Positions 1 through 8,859 of a DNA stretch of 64,000 nt are shown here, piece after piece. Positions within the stretch are counted from its first letter, which is position 1; each line of letters starts with the position of its first letter. A program made the translations under genes and the position numbers. The notes under the pieces were generated by a model. The model ran no database searches and was not told the origin of the DNA. It saw nothing but the letters and a program-made list of their open reading frames with translations. Origin of the DNA: Sphingomonas spermidinifaciens (lineage in GTDB: Bacteria > Pseudomonadota > Alphaproteobacteria > Sphingomonadales > Sphingomonadaceae); contig NZ_NWMW01000001.1 in NCBI RefSeq assembly GCF_002351485.1, positions 1-64,000 on the forward strand. Reading direction: 5' to 3'.

Positions 1-743
1 CCGACGCCGATCAGCAGCAGCCAGAGCAGCCCCATGCCGAGATAGAAGGTGCCCATGAAGTAGGCGAGGCTGCCGATGATCCCCGCGCCCCGCTCGGCAA
101 GCGTCCCGGCCACCGCCGCGAACACGGCGAGGGGGGCGAAACGCATGACGTAGTTCGTCACCTGAAGGATGACCTGCGCCAACGCCTCGACCCCGCGCAG
201 GAGCGGCGCGGCCTTCTCGCCCACCGCGGTCATGGCGACGCCGATGAACAGGCTGGCGACGACGATCTGCAGGATCTCGTTGGTGGCCATCGCCTCGACG
301 ATCGAGGCGGGGACGATGTGGGTGACGAAATCCTTCAGGTTGAACGCCGCCTTGTCGACGCCCGACGCCGCATCGGCGGCGGGGATCGGGATGTTGAGGC
401 CCACCCCCGGCTGGAAGAAGTTGACGAGGATCAGGCCCAAGGTGAGCGAGATCAGGCTGGCGCACAGGAACCACCCGATCGCGCGTCCGCCGACCCGCCC
501 CAACGCTGCGGTGTCGCCCATATGCGCGATGCCCGACACCAAGGTCGCGAAGACCAGCGGCGCGATGATCATCTTGATGAGCCGCAGGAACAGGCTCGTC
601 ACGATCGAGAAATAGCCGGCGATCTCCTTGAGCCGCGCATCCCCCGCGCCGCCGCCGTCGGTCAGCGAGAGGTTGAGCGTCAGCCCGACGACGATGCCGA
701 GGACAAGGCCGATCAGGATGTACAGGGTCAGGCGCTTGGCCAC
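1..743 (-). CDS. dicarboxylate/amino acid:cation symporter (DAACS family), 3' end outside window
   Basis: Inner-membrane sodium- or proton-coupled symporter for C4-dicarboxylates or acidic amino acids. It starts at a GTG (743) and reads open to the window edge, giving about 247 residues of a family normally near 400-450. Seen: a hydrophobic N-terminus beginning VAKRLTLYILIGLVLG, then the conserved FLRLIKMIIAPLVFATLVSG segment, and later ATNEILQIVVASLFIGVAM, both hallmarks of the DctA/GltP fold. The substrate-binding C-terminal half lies outside, so substrate specificity cannot be read. It is divergent from alaS across about 114 bp. Confidence 0.9.
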   Translation of the reverse strand, partial: MAKRLTLYILIGLVLGIVVGLTLNLSLTDGGGAGDARLKEIAGYFSIVTSLFLRLIKMIIAPLVFATLVSGIAHMGDTAALGRVGGRAIGWFLCASLISLTLGLILVNFFQPGVGLNIPIPAADAASGVDKAAFNLKDFVTHIVPASIVEAMATNEILQIVVASLFIGVAMTAVGEKAAPLLRGVEALAQVILQVTNYVMRFAPLAVFAAVAGTLAERGAGIIGSLAYFMGTFYLGMGLLWLLLIGV

Positions 744-857
744 GCAGTCACTCCGGCAACGATGTTCCGGGGTGGGATGCCGATCAAAGCGGGGGAGCGC
801 AACCCCGGCTCCCGCTTGCCGCTTGAGCCCGGACGCGGCCTCGCATAAGCGGCGAGC

Positions 858-3503
858 ATGACCTCGACCAACGACATTCGCCGCTCGTTCCTCGACTATT
901 TCGCCGGGGAGGGGCATGCGAAGGTGCCGTCCGCACCCCTGATCCCGCAGAACGACCCGACGCTGATGTTCGTCAATGCGGGCATGGTGCCGTTCAAGAA
1001 CGTGTTCACCGGGTTGGAGAGCCGCCACTATTCGACGGCGACGTCTAGCCAGAAGTGCGTGCGCGCGGGCGGCAAGCACAACGACCTCGACAATGTCGGC
1101 TATACCGCGCGGCATCACACCTTCTTCGAGATGCTCGGCAACTTCTCGTTCGGCGACTATTTCAAGGATCGCGCGATCGAGCTCGCCTGGAACCTCGTCA
1201 CGCGTGAATGGGGGCTGGCGAAGGACCGGCTGACCGTCACCGTCTATCACACCGACGACCAGGCGTTCGACCTGTGGAAAAAGATCGCCGGCTTGCCCGA
1301 CGATCGCATCATCCGCATCGCCACCAAGGACAATTTCTGGGCGATGGGTGCGGACGGGCCGTGCGGGCCTTGCTCGGAGATTTTCTTCGATCACGGCGAC
1401 CATATTTGGGGCGGCCCGCCGGGAAGTGCGGAGGAGGACGGTGACCGTTTCGTCGAGATTTGGAACCTCGTCTTCATGCAGCATCTGCAGGAGGCGGACC
1501 AGATCGTCGGCGACCTGCCGCGCCCGTCGATCGACACCGGCATGGGGCTGGAGCGCGTCGCCGCGGTCATGCAGGGCGTTCACGACAATTACGATACCGA
1601 CACCTTCAAGGCGCTGATCGCCGAGAGCGTCGCGCTGACCGGCACCACAGCCGAGGGCGAGGCACGCGCGAGCCACCGCGTGATCGCCGATCACCTGCGC
1701 GCCTCCGGCTTCCTCGTCGCGGACGGCGTGCTGCCGGCCAATGAGGGGCGCGGCTATGTCCTTCGCCGGATCATGCGCCGGGCGATGCGGCATGCGCACC
1801 TCCTGGGTGCCAAGGACCCGCTGATGCACCGGCTGGTCGGCGGGCTGGTCGCGCAGATGGGCGCTGCCTTTCCCGAACTTGCCCGCGCGCAATCGCTGAT
1901 CGAGACGACGCTGGAGCAGGAGGAGACGCGCTTCCGCCGCACGCTCGCCAACGGGCTTCGATTGCTCGACGAGGCGACGGCGGGGATGGACGAGGGCGCG
2001 ACGCTGCCCGGCGAGACGGCGTTCAAGCTCTACGACACTTATGGGTTCCCCTACGACCTGACCGAGGACGCGCTGCGGGCGCAGGGCCTGTCGGTCGATC
2101 GTGCGGGCTTCGACACGGCGATGGCCGAGCAGAAGCGCGCCGCCCGCGCCGCGTGGAAGGGGTCGGGCGAGAAGGCGTCGGACGAGCTCTGGTACGACCT
2201 CGCCGAGGAGGCCGGCGCGACCGAGTTCATCGGCTATTCGGCTGAGGAGGGCGAGGGACAGGTCGTCGCCATCGTCAAGAATGGGGTTCGTGTCGATCGC
2301 GCTGCTGCGGGCGAGGCGGTGGAAGTGGTAGTCAACCAGACGCCCTTCTATGGCGAGAGCGGCGGTCAGGTCGGCGATGCCGGCACGCTGACGACCGAGG
2401 GCGGCGTACGGGCGGCGGTCAACGACGTGCAGAAGCATCTCGGCCGTATCTTCGCGCATCAGGCCACGATCGAGGCGGGCGAATTGAAGGTCGGCGATGC
2501 GGTCCACCTGACCGTCGATCATGCGCGCCGCGGCGCGATCCGCGCCAACCATTCGGCGACGCACCTGCTGCACGAGGCGCTTCGCGAGCGGCTCGGCACC
2601 CATGTCGCGCAGAAGGGCAGCCTCGTCGCGCCCGAGCGGCTGCGCTTCGACTTCTCGCAGCCAACGGCCGTGACTGCGGAGCAGATGGCCGCCGTCGAGG
2701 CCGATGTGAACGCGCAGATCCGCGGCAACGGCGCGGTCTCGACCCGGCTGATGACACCCGAGGACGCGATCGCCGAGGGCGCGATGGCGCTGTTCGGCGA
2801 GAAGTACGGCGACGAGGTCCGCGTCGTGTCGATGGGCACCACCGCCGATGGCTCGACCTATTCGCTCGAGCTGTGCGGTGGGACGCATGTCCGCGCGCTC
2901 GGCGACATCGGCCTGTTCAAGGTGGTGGGCGAAAGCGCGGTGAGCTCGGGCGTGCGCCGGGTCGAGGCGCTGACAGGCGAGGCGGCGCGCGCCTATCTCG
3001 CCGGCCGGGACGAGAAGCTTCGCGAGGCGGCGGCGGTGCTGAAGGCGAGCCCCGACGAAGTCCCCGCGCGCGTTGCAGCTTTGGTCGAGGAGCGTCGTCG
3101 CCTTGAGCGCGAGCTTGCAGAAGCGAAGAAGGCGCTGGCGCTTGGCGGCGGCGGCGCGGCGGTCGCGGGGCCGGAGCAGGTGGGCGGCGTCAACTTCGTC
3201 GGCCGCGTGCTCGACGGGCTCGAGGCGAAGGCGCTGCGCGGCGCGGTGGACGAGGAGAAGGCGCGAATCGGCTCCGGCGTCGTCGTGCTGGTGGCAGTCA
3301 ATGACGGCCGCGCGTCGGTGGCGGTGGGCGTGACCGACGATCTGGTCGGGGCGAAAAGCGCGGTCGATCTGGTCAAGCTGGCGGTCGCGGCGCTGGGCGG
3401 GCAGGGCGGCGGCGGTCGGCCCGACATGGCGCAGGGCGGCGGGCCGGACGGGTCAGCCGGCGATGCGGCGATCGCGGCGGTGCGCGCTGTACTGGCGGGG
3501 TAA
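858..3503 (+). CDS. alaS: alanine--tRNA ligase
   Basis: Charges tRNA-Ala with alanine and hydrolyses mischarged Ser/Gly-tRNA-Ala. The 881 residues match the usual bacterial length. The class II catalytic core is at the N-terminus ([45 protein letters not shown]). The editing domain is marked by the zinc-type [11 protein letters not shown] motif near residues 565-569 and CGGTH near 672-676. A coiled-coil and C-Ala domain ends in the glycine-rich [19 protein letters not shown]. No strong Shine-Dalgarno precedes the ATG. It is followed directly by an inverted repeat that may terminate it. Confidence 0.98.
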   Translation: MTSTNDIRRSFLDYFAGEGHAKVPSAPLIPQNDPTLMFVNAGMVPFKNVFTGLESRHYSTATSSQKCVRAGGKHNDLDNVGYTARHHTFFEMLGNFSFGDYFKDRAIELAWNLVTREWGLAKDRLTVTVYHTDDQAFDLWKKIAGLPDDRIIRIATKDNFWAMGADGPCGPCSEIFFDHGDHIWGGPPGSAEEDGDRFVEIWNLVFMQHLQEADQIVGDLPRPSIDTGMGLERVAAVMQGVHDNYDTDTFKALIAESVALTGTTAEGEARASHRVIADHLRASGFLVADGVLPANEGRGYVLRRIMRRAMRHAHLLGAKDPLMHRLVGGLVAQMGAAFPELARAQSLIETTLEQEETRFRRTLANGLRLLDEATAGMDEGATLPGETAFKLYDTYGFPYDLTEDALRAQGLSVDRAGFDTAMAEQKRAARAAWKGSGEKASDELWYDLAEEAGATEFIGYSAEEGEGQVVAIVKNGVRVDRAAAGEAVEVVVNQTPFYGESGGQVGDAGTLTTEGGVRAAVNDVQKHLGRIFAHQATIEAGELKVGDAVHLTVDHARRGAIRANHSATHLLHEALRERLGTHVAQKGSLVAPERLRFDFSQPTAVTAEQMAAVEADVNAQIRGNGAVSTRLMTPEDAIAEGAMALFGEKYGDEVRVVSMGTTADGSTYSLELCGGTHVRALGDIGLFKVVGESAVSSGVRRVEALTGEAARAYLAGRDEKLREAAAVLKASPDEVPARVAALVEERRRLERELAEAKKALALGGGGAAVAGPEQVGGVNFVGRVLDGLEAKALRGAVDEEKARIGSGVVVLVAVNDGRASVAVGVTDDLVGAKSAVDLVKLAVAALGGQGGGGRPDMAQGGGPDGSAGDAAIAAVRAVLAG

Positions 3504-3514
3504 TTCTCGACGAA

Positions 3515-3539
3515 GAAGCGTCATCCTGGATGACGCTTC
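3515..3539 (+). terminator. near-perfect 25-bp inverted repeat after alaS
   Basis: Two 12-base arms (GAAGCGTCATCC and GGATGACGCTTC) separated by one base, beginning 12 bases after the alaS stop. It would fold as a strong hairpin with a small loop. No T-run follows, so it may stabilise the 3' end or act as a [14 protein letters not shown] terminator rather than a textbook intrinsic one. Confidence 0.5.
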
Positions 3540-3615
3540 GACTAGAGCGTTTCCTCCCGGACGATCGTCACCTCGGACTTAATTCGGGGTCCCTTCGTCG
3601 CTTCCGCAAACGAAA

Positions 3616-3646
3616 AGGGGCGCAGCGATCAGACCGCTGCGCCCCT
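3616..3646 (-). terminator. intrinsic terminator of fdxA
   Basis: Inverted repeat with 12-base arms (AGGGGCGCAGCG / CGCTGCGCCCCT) and a 7-base loop. Read on the minus strand it is followed by TTTTCGTTT, and it lies about 20 bases past the fdxA stop. GC-rich stem plus T-run in the right orientation makes this a good intrinsic terminator. Confidence 0.8.
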
Positions 3647-3667
3647 CTCTGCGTCAGGCGGACGCGC

Positions 3668-4009
3668 TCAATCCCCGGCGCCGGGCTCCGCCGAGAAATA
3701 CTTGTCGTACTTGCCCTCGACGCCCTTGAACTCGTCGGCGTCGGGCGGGGTCTGACCGGCATTGCGCGTGACGTTGGGCCATTGGGCGGAGAAGGTGTTG
3801 TTGAGCTCGAGCCACTTCTCCAGCCCGCTCTCGGTGTCGGGCAGGATCGCCTCGGCCGGGCATTCGGGCTCGCATACGCCGCAGTCGATGCACTCGCTGG
3901 GGTTGATGACGAGCATGTTCTCGCCCTCATAGAAGCAATCGACCGGACACACCTCGACGCAATCCATATACTTGCAGCGGATGCAGGCGTCGGTGACGAC
4001 GTAGGTCAT
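3668..4009 (-). CDS. fdxA: ferredoxin FdxA, 7Fe type ([3Fe-4S][4Fe-4S])
   Basis: Small soluble electron carrier of 113 residues. Cysteines at 9, 12, 17, 21 and 25, then 40, 43, 46 and 50, follow the FdxA arrangement ([30 protein letters not shown]), with the interrupted first motif typical of the 3Fe-4S centre. The C-terminal extension (residues 60-113) is typical of Azotobacter FdI-like ferredoxins. It lies downstream of the S4 protein and helicase on the same strand, a neighbourhood common in alphaproteobacteria. The redox partner is not evident. Confidence 0.95.
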   Translation of the reverse strand: MTYVVTDACIRCKYMDCVEVCPVDCFYEGENMLVINPSECIDCGVCEPECPAEAILPDTESGLEKWLELNNTFSAQWPNVTRNAGQTPPDADEFKGVEGKYDKYFSAEPGAGD

Positions 4010-4045
4010 TGTCGGGTCAGCTCCAGTCGGAAAACGCGGCCCCTG

Positions 4046-4384
4046 CTATGCGGCAGCGCCCGGTGCGTCAACGCCCTTGGCGCGGGCGGGGTCCAGGTCG
4101 ACATAGCAGCCCTGCGCCTCGGGTGCGGGGCCGCGGCGATGGGGCAGCGCCTCGACACGGATCACGCGGACGTGGCCGTGAAGCGGGAAGGCGAGCACCG
4201 ACCCCACCCGCACGCACGCATGCGCCCGGTCGATCCGCCGCCCGTCGAGGCGGAGCGTCCCCGCCTCGGCAATCGCCTGCGCGGCGCTCCGCGTCTTGGC
4301 GAAGCGCGTGTACCAGAGGAAGAGGTCGAGCCGCTGCCCGTCAGCCACCGCGAAGGTCCAGCCCGGCGAGTGCGGCAAAGGCAT
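4046..4384 (-). CDS. RNA-binding S4 domain protein (HslR-like)
   Basis: 112-residue protein with one S4 domain at its start (QRLDLFLWYTRFAKTRSAAQ, then GTLRLDGRRID), resembling Hsp15/HslR and other small S4 proteins that bind structured rRNA or tRNA. The ATG at 4384 was chosen because it immediately precedes the conserved domain. An in-frame GTG at 4420 would add 12 basic residues. Even so, its 5' end overlaps the end of the helicase gene by 44 bases in another frame, implying translational coupling. A role in ribosome rescue or RNA handling is inferred from the family. Confidence 0.85.
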   Translation of the reverse strand: MPLPHSPGWTFAVADGQRLDLFLWYTRFAKTRSAAQAIAEAGTLRLDGRRIDRAHACVRVGSVLAFPLHGHVRVIRVEALPHRRGPAPEAQGCYVDLDPARAKGVDAPGAAA

Positions 4385-6866
4385 TGCCTGGCCGCGGCGC
4401 GGCGGGCGCCGGCGCCTCACGCCGCCGCGGCCGCCCTCGCCAGGTCCAGGCGGGCGCCTCGCCCTCGCGCGGGTCGTGGCGGAAGCCGAGCATCGCCATC
4501 AGCCGCGCGAACGTCGCGGGCGCCAGCCCGATCGAGGTCGCGAGCGCCGGGTCGGGGACGAAGGGCTTGCGCCCCTCGCGAGCGTCATGTGCCGCCCGCG
4601 CGATCCGCTCGACCAAGTCGACGCGCACGAACTGGCCGCCGATCCGGCGGAAGCCGGGGGCTGGCTGAGTGAGCACGGTCGCGCCCGGCGGCGGTGCTTC
4701 GCCCGGCGGAAGAGCCCCGCGCGCAGCGGCCAGTGCGCGCCGCCAGCGCGTCGGCTCGGGCTTGAGCAGCCGGGGGTCAAACACGTCGAGCGTGCCGATG
4801 ACGATCCCCGCCCGCCGCAGCCACCTCCGCGGTCCGCCGTCCAGCGTGTCGAGCGATGAGGCCAACGCCTCACGCGGGGCGATGCCGCCCATATCGGACA
4901 GGGCGGCGATGAAGGCGCGGAGCGGCCCCGGCGCATCGGGGTCGCGCACCGCCCGGTCGAGGGTGACGAGCGCGGGCACCTGCCGCTTGACCTGCCCCTC
5001 GATCCAGGCCTCGATCCGCGCGCGCACCTTGTCGCGCAGCGGTCGGTCGAGGCAATCGAGCGCGCGGTCGAGCACCACCTGCGGCCGCGTCAGCAGCGGA
5101 CCGCCCTCCAGCCGTGCAACCGCATGTCCCTGCCAGACGATCGCGAGCGACGCATCGTCGAGGGCGAGCGCGTCGTCCGCCGCGTCGACCAGTGCCGCGC
5201 CGCGCCTCGCGAACTCGCCCGACAGCCGCTTCTCGGCCGCCGAGAGCAGCAGCCGCTTGTCCGCCGCTCGTGCTTCCGGCGCGACGCGGAAGCGGAAGCC
5301 GTCGATGCGGCCGAGTTCGTGCTCCTCGACGGTCACCTCGCCCTCCGGGCCGACGACGACGGGCAGGTGGCCGGCCCCCGCGCCGATCTGGCGAAGGAGC
5401 ACCGTCGTCCGCTTGTCGACGAAGCGCTGTGTCAGGCTGGCGTGGAGCGCGTCGGAGAGTCGCTCCTCAAGCTCACGGGTGCGGCCCGCCCAGTGCGCGG
5501 GATCCTCCAGCCAGTCGCTGCGATGCGCGATATAGGCCCAGCTGCGCGCCGCCGCGATGCGTCCGGCCAGCGTCTCGACATCGCCGTCGAGCCGGTCGAG
5601 CCGGGCGATCTCGTCGGCGAACCACTGGTGGGGCAGGTGCCCGCGCCCCTCGGACAGATGCTGGAACACGCGGCCGACAAAGCGAGCGTGCGGATCAACA
5701 CCGAGCTTGCGAAATTCGGGCAGTCCGCACGCCGCCCACAATCGGCGCACGATCGCAGGATGGCGGGCGCGGGCGCGTACCCAGTCCTCCTCCGCCAGCT
5801 TCTTGAGCACCGCGAGGTCCACCGCCTGCGGCGCGGCGCGCAGCACCTCGTCGTGCGGCTTGCGCTCCAGACTTTCGATCAGCGCGTCGAGCGAAGCGAA
5901 ATCGGGCGACCCCTCGCGCCAGTAGAGGTGGGCTAGCGACGGGACTTGGTGCTCCTCGATCGCCAGAACTTCCTCGGGGGTGAATGCGCCCGGCCCCTCG
6001 TCGACCAGCGCGCCGAAGCTGCCGTCGCGCTGGTGCCGCCCCGCGCGGCCGGCGATCTGCGCCATTTCGGCGATGGTCAGCCGGCGGCGGCGATGGCCGT
6101 CGAACTTGTGCAGGCCGGCGAAAGCGACATGCGCCACGTCCATGTTGAGGCCCATGCCGATCGCATCGGTGGCGACGAGATAATCGACCTCGCCCGCCTG
6201 AAACATCGCTACCTGTGCGTTGCGGGTGCGGGGGCTGAGCGCGCCCATCACCACCGCCGCGCCGCCGCGCAGGCGGCGGATCGCCTCGGCCACGGCGTAC
6301 ACTTCCTCGGCGGAGAAGGCGACGATCGCCGAGCGCTTCGGGAGGCGGGAGAGCTTGCGTGCGCCGGCATAGCTGAGCGTCGAGAATCTTGGACGGCCGA
6401 TGATCTCGGCATCGGGGACCAGCGCCTTGAGCATTGGCCGCAGCGAATTCGAGCCGAGTATCATCGTCTCGGCATAGCCGCGCGCGTGAAGCAGCCGGTC
6501 GGTGAAGACATGGCCACGTTCGGGATCGGCGCCCAGCTGCGCCTCGTCGATGCCGACGAACGCGGCCTCGCGCTCGATGCCCGTCGCTTTGGCGGCGCTG
6601 CCGTTTAGCAGGGGCATCGATTCGACGGTGCAGAGGAACCACTTGGCCTGGGGCGGGACGATCCGCTCCTCGCCGGTGACGAGCGCGACCTGATGCTCGC
6701 CCTTCACCTTGACGACGCGGTCATAGACCTCGCGGGCGAGCAGGCGGAGCGGGAAGCCCATGATGCCGCTGGCGTGCCCCATCATCCGCTCGACCGCGAG
6801 ATGGGTCTTGCCCGTGTTGGTCGGCCCCAGCACCGCCGTGACCGGGCTACGCGCGAACTGCGTCAT
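4341..6866 (-). CDS. SUV3-like DExH ATP-dependent helicase
   Basis: Large helicase (about 841 residues from the ATG at 6866) resembling mitochondrial SUV3 RNA helicases and their alphaproteobacterial relatives. Walker A is GPTNTGKT near the N-terminus, motif II is DEAQ (GIDEAQLGADPERG), and the C-terminal RecA-like motifs include ATDAIGMGLNMDV and QIAGRAGRHQRDG. The rest is a long helical C-terminal region with an arginine-rich tail. An upstream in-frame GTG at 6890 is possible, and neither start has a good Shine-Dalgarno. The overlap with the S4 gene suggests an RNA-metabolism pair. Substrate (RNA or DNA) is not proven by sequence. Confidence 0.85.
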   Translation of the reverse strand: MTQFARSPVTAVLGPTNTGKTHLAVERMMGHASGIMGFPLRLLAREVYDRVVKVKGEHQVALVTGEERIVPPQAKWFLCTVESMPLLNGSAAKATGIEREAAFVGIDEAQLGADPERGHVFTDRLLHARGYAETMILGSNSLRPMLKALVPDAEIIGRPRFSTLSYAGARKLSRLPKRSAIVAFSAEEVYAVAEAIRRLRGGAAVVMGALSPRTRNAQVAMFQAGEVDYLVATDAIGMGLNMDVAHVAFAGLHKFDGHRRRRLTIAEMAQIAGRAGRHQRDGSFGALVDEGPGAFTPEEVLAIEEHQVPSLAHLYWREGSPDFASLDALIESLERKPHDEVLRAAPQAVDLAVLKKLAEEDWVRARARHPAIVRRLWAACGLPEFRKLGVDPHARFVGRVFQHLSEGRGHLPHQWFADEIARLDRLDGDVETLAGRIAAARSWAYIAHRSDWLEDPAHWAGRTRELEERLSDALHASLTQRFVDKRTTVLLRQIGAGAGHLPVVVGPEGEVTVEEHELGRIDGFRFRVAPEARAADKRLLLSAAEKRLSGEFARRGAALVDAADDALALDDASLAIVWQGHAVARLEGGPLLTRPQVVLDRALDCLDRPLRDKVRARIEAWIEGQVKRQVPALVTLDRAVRDPDAPGPLRAFIAALSDMGGIAPREALASSLDTLDGGPRRWLRRAGIVIGTLDVFDPRLLKPEPTRWRRALAAARGALPPGEAPPPGATVLTQPAPGFRRIGGQFVRVDLVERIARAAHDAREGRKPFVPDPALATSIGLAPATFARLMAMLGFRHDPREGEAPAWTWRGRPRRREAPAPAAPRPGNAFAALAGLDLRGG

Positions 6867-6925
6867 GGTGGGGCCAACATCGGGCCGCACGCGCGCGGGC
6901 GCAAGGGTGAGATTTGTCTCACTTC

Positions 6926-7009
6926 GTCGCCCCGGGCCTGTTCCGGGGTCCCGCTTCTTCCTCCTGAATCAGGAAGAGAAGCAGGATCCCGGCTCAAGCC
7001 CGGGATGAC
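6926..7009. repeat. palindromic intergenic repeat (GTCRYCCCGGG type)
   Basis: Long imperfect inverted repeat between the helicase promoter and the end of gcrA. The arms read GTCGCCCCGGGCCTGTTCC and, inverted, CTCAAGCCCGGGATGAC, with inner arms CCCGCTTCTT / AGAAGCAGGATCCCGG. The same design recurs at 60144-60236, with shorter forms at 41177-41206 and 31734-31766. Confidence 0.8.
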
Positions 7010-7018
7010 GATAAGGGA

Positions 7019-7708
7019 TCAGCGGACCCGCGGGCCGCCATAGGGGAGCGGCGGCGGGGGGCGGCGGTCGCGGCGTGGGAGCTGCGCCTGATAGGCGTGC
7101 CCGCAATGCTCGACGCAGTACGGGAAGCCCGGATTCACCTTGTCACCGCAGAAGTGGAAGTCGGGCTCGCCCGGATGGCCGATCGGCCACTTGCAGACGC
7201 GGTCGTTGAGATCGAGCAGGCTCGTCTTGCCCGCGATCGCCTCCGACGGGCGCGCGGGGACGAGGCGACGGGGCGGTGCGGGCGTGCTCGGCGGGGCCTG
7301 CTCGCCGGGGTTCTGGCGCACGAAGCCGCCGGGACCGACCGAGCGCAGCTCGGGCTGGCGCGGCGCGGGCGCGGTGGGCATCGCCGTCGGGATCGAGGGG
7401 CCGTCGTCGAACACGTCGTCCCCGTCATCATCGGCTTCGGCCGCGATGGGCGGCGGGGCGGCGGGCGCCTGCGGCTTGGGCGCAGGTGCTGCGGGCTTTG
7501 CCGCCTCGACCGCGGGCGCGGGCGCAGGCTTTTCGGCATCTGCATTCGCCTTGACCGGCGAAGGGCGCGGCTTGAGGCCCAGGCGGTGCGCCTTGCCGAT
7601 CACCGCGTTGCGGCTGATCCCGCCCAGTTCCTCGGCGATCTGGCTCGCCGTCATGCCCGATTCCCACATCCGGGTCAGCGTGTCGATGCGTTCCTCGGTC
7701 CAGCTCAT
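7019..7708 (-). CDS. gcrA: GcrA family cell-cycle regulator
   Basis: Sigma70-associated regulator that, in Caulobacter, activates promoters carrying CcrM-methylated GANTC sites. The 229-residue protein starts at the ATG at 7708, opening with the family signature MSWTEERIDTLTRMW. Next comes a helix-turn-helix (GMTASQIAEELGG, SRNAVIGKAHRLGL), a long proline/alanine-rich linker (residues 55-150), and the conserved C-terminus with cysteines in CKWPIGHPGEPDFHFCG and PYCVEHC. The linker is longer than in Caulobacter GcrA. It is divergent from the ABC permease, with a 76-bp shared promoter region. Confidence 0.95.
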   Translation of the reverse strand: MSWTEERIDTLTRMWESGMTASQIAEELGGISRNAVIGKAHRLGLKPRPSPVKANADAEKPAPAPAVEAAKPAAPAPKPQAPAAPPPIAAEADDDGDDVFDDGPSIPTAMPTAPAPRQPELRSVGPGGFVRQNPGEQAPPSTPAPPRRLVPARPSEAIAGKTSLLDLNDRVCKWPIGHPGEPDFHFCGDKVNPGFPYCVEHCGHAYQAQLPRRDRRPPPPLPYGGPRVR

Positions 7709-7784
7709 TTCGGTCGTTTTCCCAATTCCAGATCGTCCGCATGTCGCCTTGCGGCCAGGGGCGCCAGCGATTAGTCGCCGGGCC

Positions 7785-8630
7785 ATGGCCAGCGAACCCC
7801 AGCCTTCCCAGCCGTTGCCCACCGACGACATGCTGCCCCCGCCCGGCGTGCCGGTGATTCGGCGCGTCAATTGGGGGGGCTTGCAGGCACTCTATGTGAA
7901 GGAGGTGCGCCGGTTCTTCAAGGTGCAGCTCCAGACGATCTGGGCACCCGCGGTGACGACGCTCCTCTATCTCGTCATCTTCACCGTCGCGCTGGGCGGA
8001 TCGGGGCGGACGGTGATGGGCGTTCCCTTCGCGCAGTTCATCGCGCCGGGGCTGATCGTAATGGGGATGCTCCAGAACGCCTTTGCCAATGCCAGCTTCT
8101 CGCTGCTCGTCGGCAAGATCCAGGGGACGATCGTCGATTACCTGATGCCGCCCCTGTCCACCGGTGAGCTACTGGCGGCGCTGGTCGGCGCGTCGGTGAC
8201 GCGCGCGGTGCTGGTGGGCGGGGCGGTTTGGCTGGCGATGGCGCTGTGGGGTGTCGATGTCTGGCCGCGGCATCCGCTCGCGATCCTGTGGTTTGGGCTG
8301 TTCGGGTCGGCGATGCTGGCGCTGGTGGGCGTCGTGACGTCGATGTGGGCGGAGAAGTTCGACCATGCCGCGGCGGTCACCAACTTCGTCATCGCGCCCT
8401 TGTCGCTGCTGTCGGGCACCTTCTATTCGGTCGAGGCACTGAGCCCGGCGTTTCGCGCGATCAGCCACGCCAACCCGTTCTTCTACATCATTTCCGGCTT
8501 CCGCTTCGGCTTCCTCGAGCGGGCGGATTCGAACGTCCTGATTGGCGGTGCGGTGTTGCTGGCCGTCGATATCGCGCTCGCCGTGCTTTGCTACGCGCTG
8601 CTGCGGCGCGGGTGGCGAATCAAGAGTTAG
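7785..8630 (+). CDS. ABC-2 type transporter permease
   Basis: 281-residue integral membrane protein with six predicted membrane segments and the ABC-2 signature around ALSPAFRAISHANPFFYIISGFRFG near the C-terminus. The N-terminal 40 residues are soluble, proline-rich and precede VKEVRRFFKVQLQTIWAP. The ATG at 7785 was chosen because upstream sequence lies inside divergent gcrA. Such permeases pair with an ATPase to export drugs, polysaccharides or lipids, but no ATPase gene is adjacent here, so the substrate cannot be stated. Confidence 0.88.
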   Translation: MASEPQPSQPLPTDDMLPPPGVPVIRRVNWGGLQALYVKEVRRFFKVQLQTIWAPAVTTLLYLVIFTVALGGSGRTVMGVPFAQFIAPGLIVMGMLQNAFANASFSLLVGKIQGTIVDYLMPPLSTGELLAALVGASVTRAVLVGGAVWLAMALWGVDVWPRHPLAILWFGLFGSAMLALVGVVTSMWAEKFDHAAAVTNFVIAPLSLLSGTFYSVEALSPAFRAISHANPFFYIISGFRFGFLERADSNVLIGGAVLLAVDIALAVLCYALLRRGWRIKS

Positions 8631-8668
8631 GGCGTGTTCGGATCACGCGGAGGCGCAGCGACGTGCGA

Positions 8669-8780
8669 GGCGTGGCTTGGGGGCGTGAGCGAAAGTTGCT
8701 TCGCCGCGACCAGGCGGCTTCCCTCGTTTGCGTGTGACCGCATGAACCCGATCTCCTTCTTCTTGACCCCAAACCACGCC
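8669..8780. repeat. long-spaced inverted repeat in ABC permease-argD gap
   Basis: Arms GGCGTGGCTTGGGG (8669-8682) and CCCCAAACCACGCC (8767-8780) are complementary at 13 of 14 positions, separated by 84 bases with no coding potential. The gap also holds a smaller hairpin near 8800-8826 (AGGGCG / CGCCCT followed by TTT) that could terminate the permease transcript. The 229-bp gap contains no gene that I can support. Confidence 0.55.
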
Positions 8781-8859
8781 CGGTCGTAGAGGGTCCCACA
8801 GGGCGGCCGCGAGGGTCGCCCTTTCGCGTTCCGGTCTTTATCACGTCAGGAGTGATCCC

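Noticed and set aside
822..849. CTTGAG...CATAAG as the alaS promoter
   Set aside because: Spacer is only 15-16 bases and the transcript would start almost at the ATG; not convincing by eye.
3530..4672. 380-codon plus-strand frame across fdxA, the S4 gene and the helicase end
   Set aside because: Overlaps three well-supported minus-strand genes and a terminator; low-complexity arginine-rich translation.
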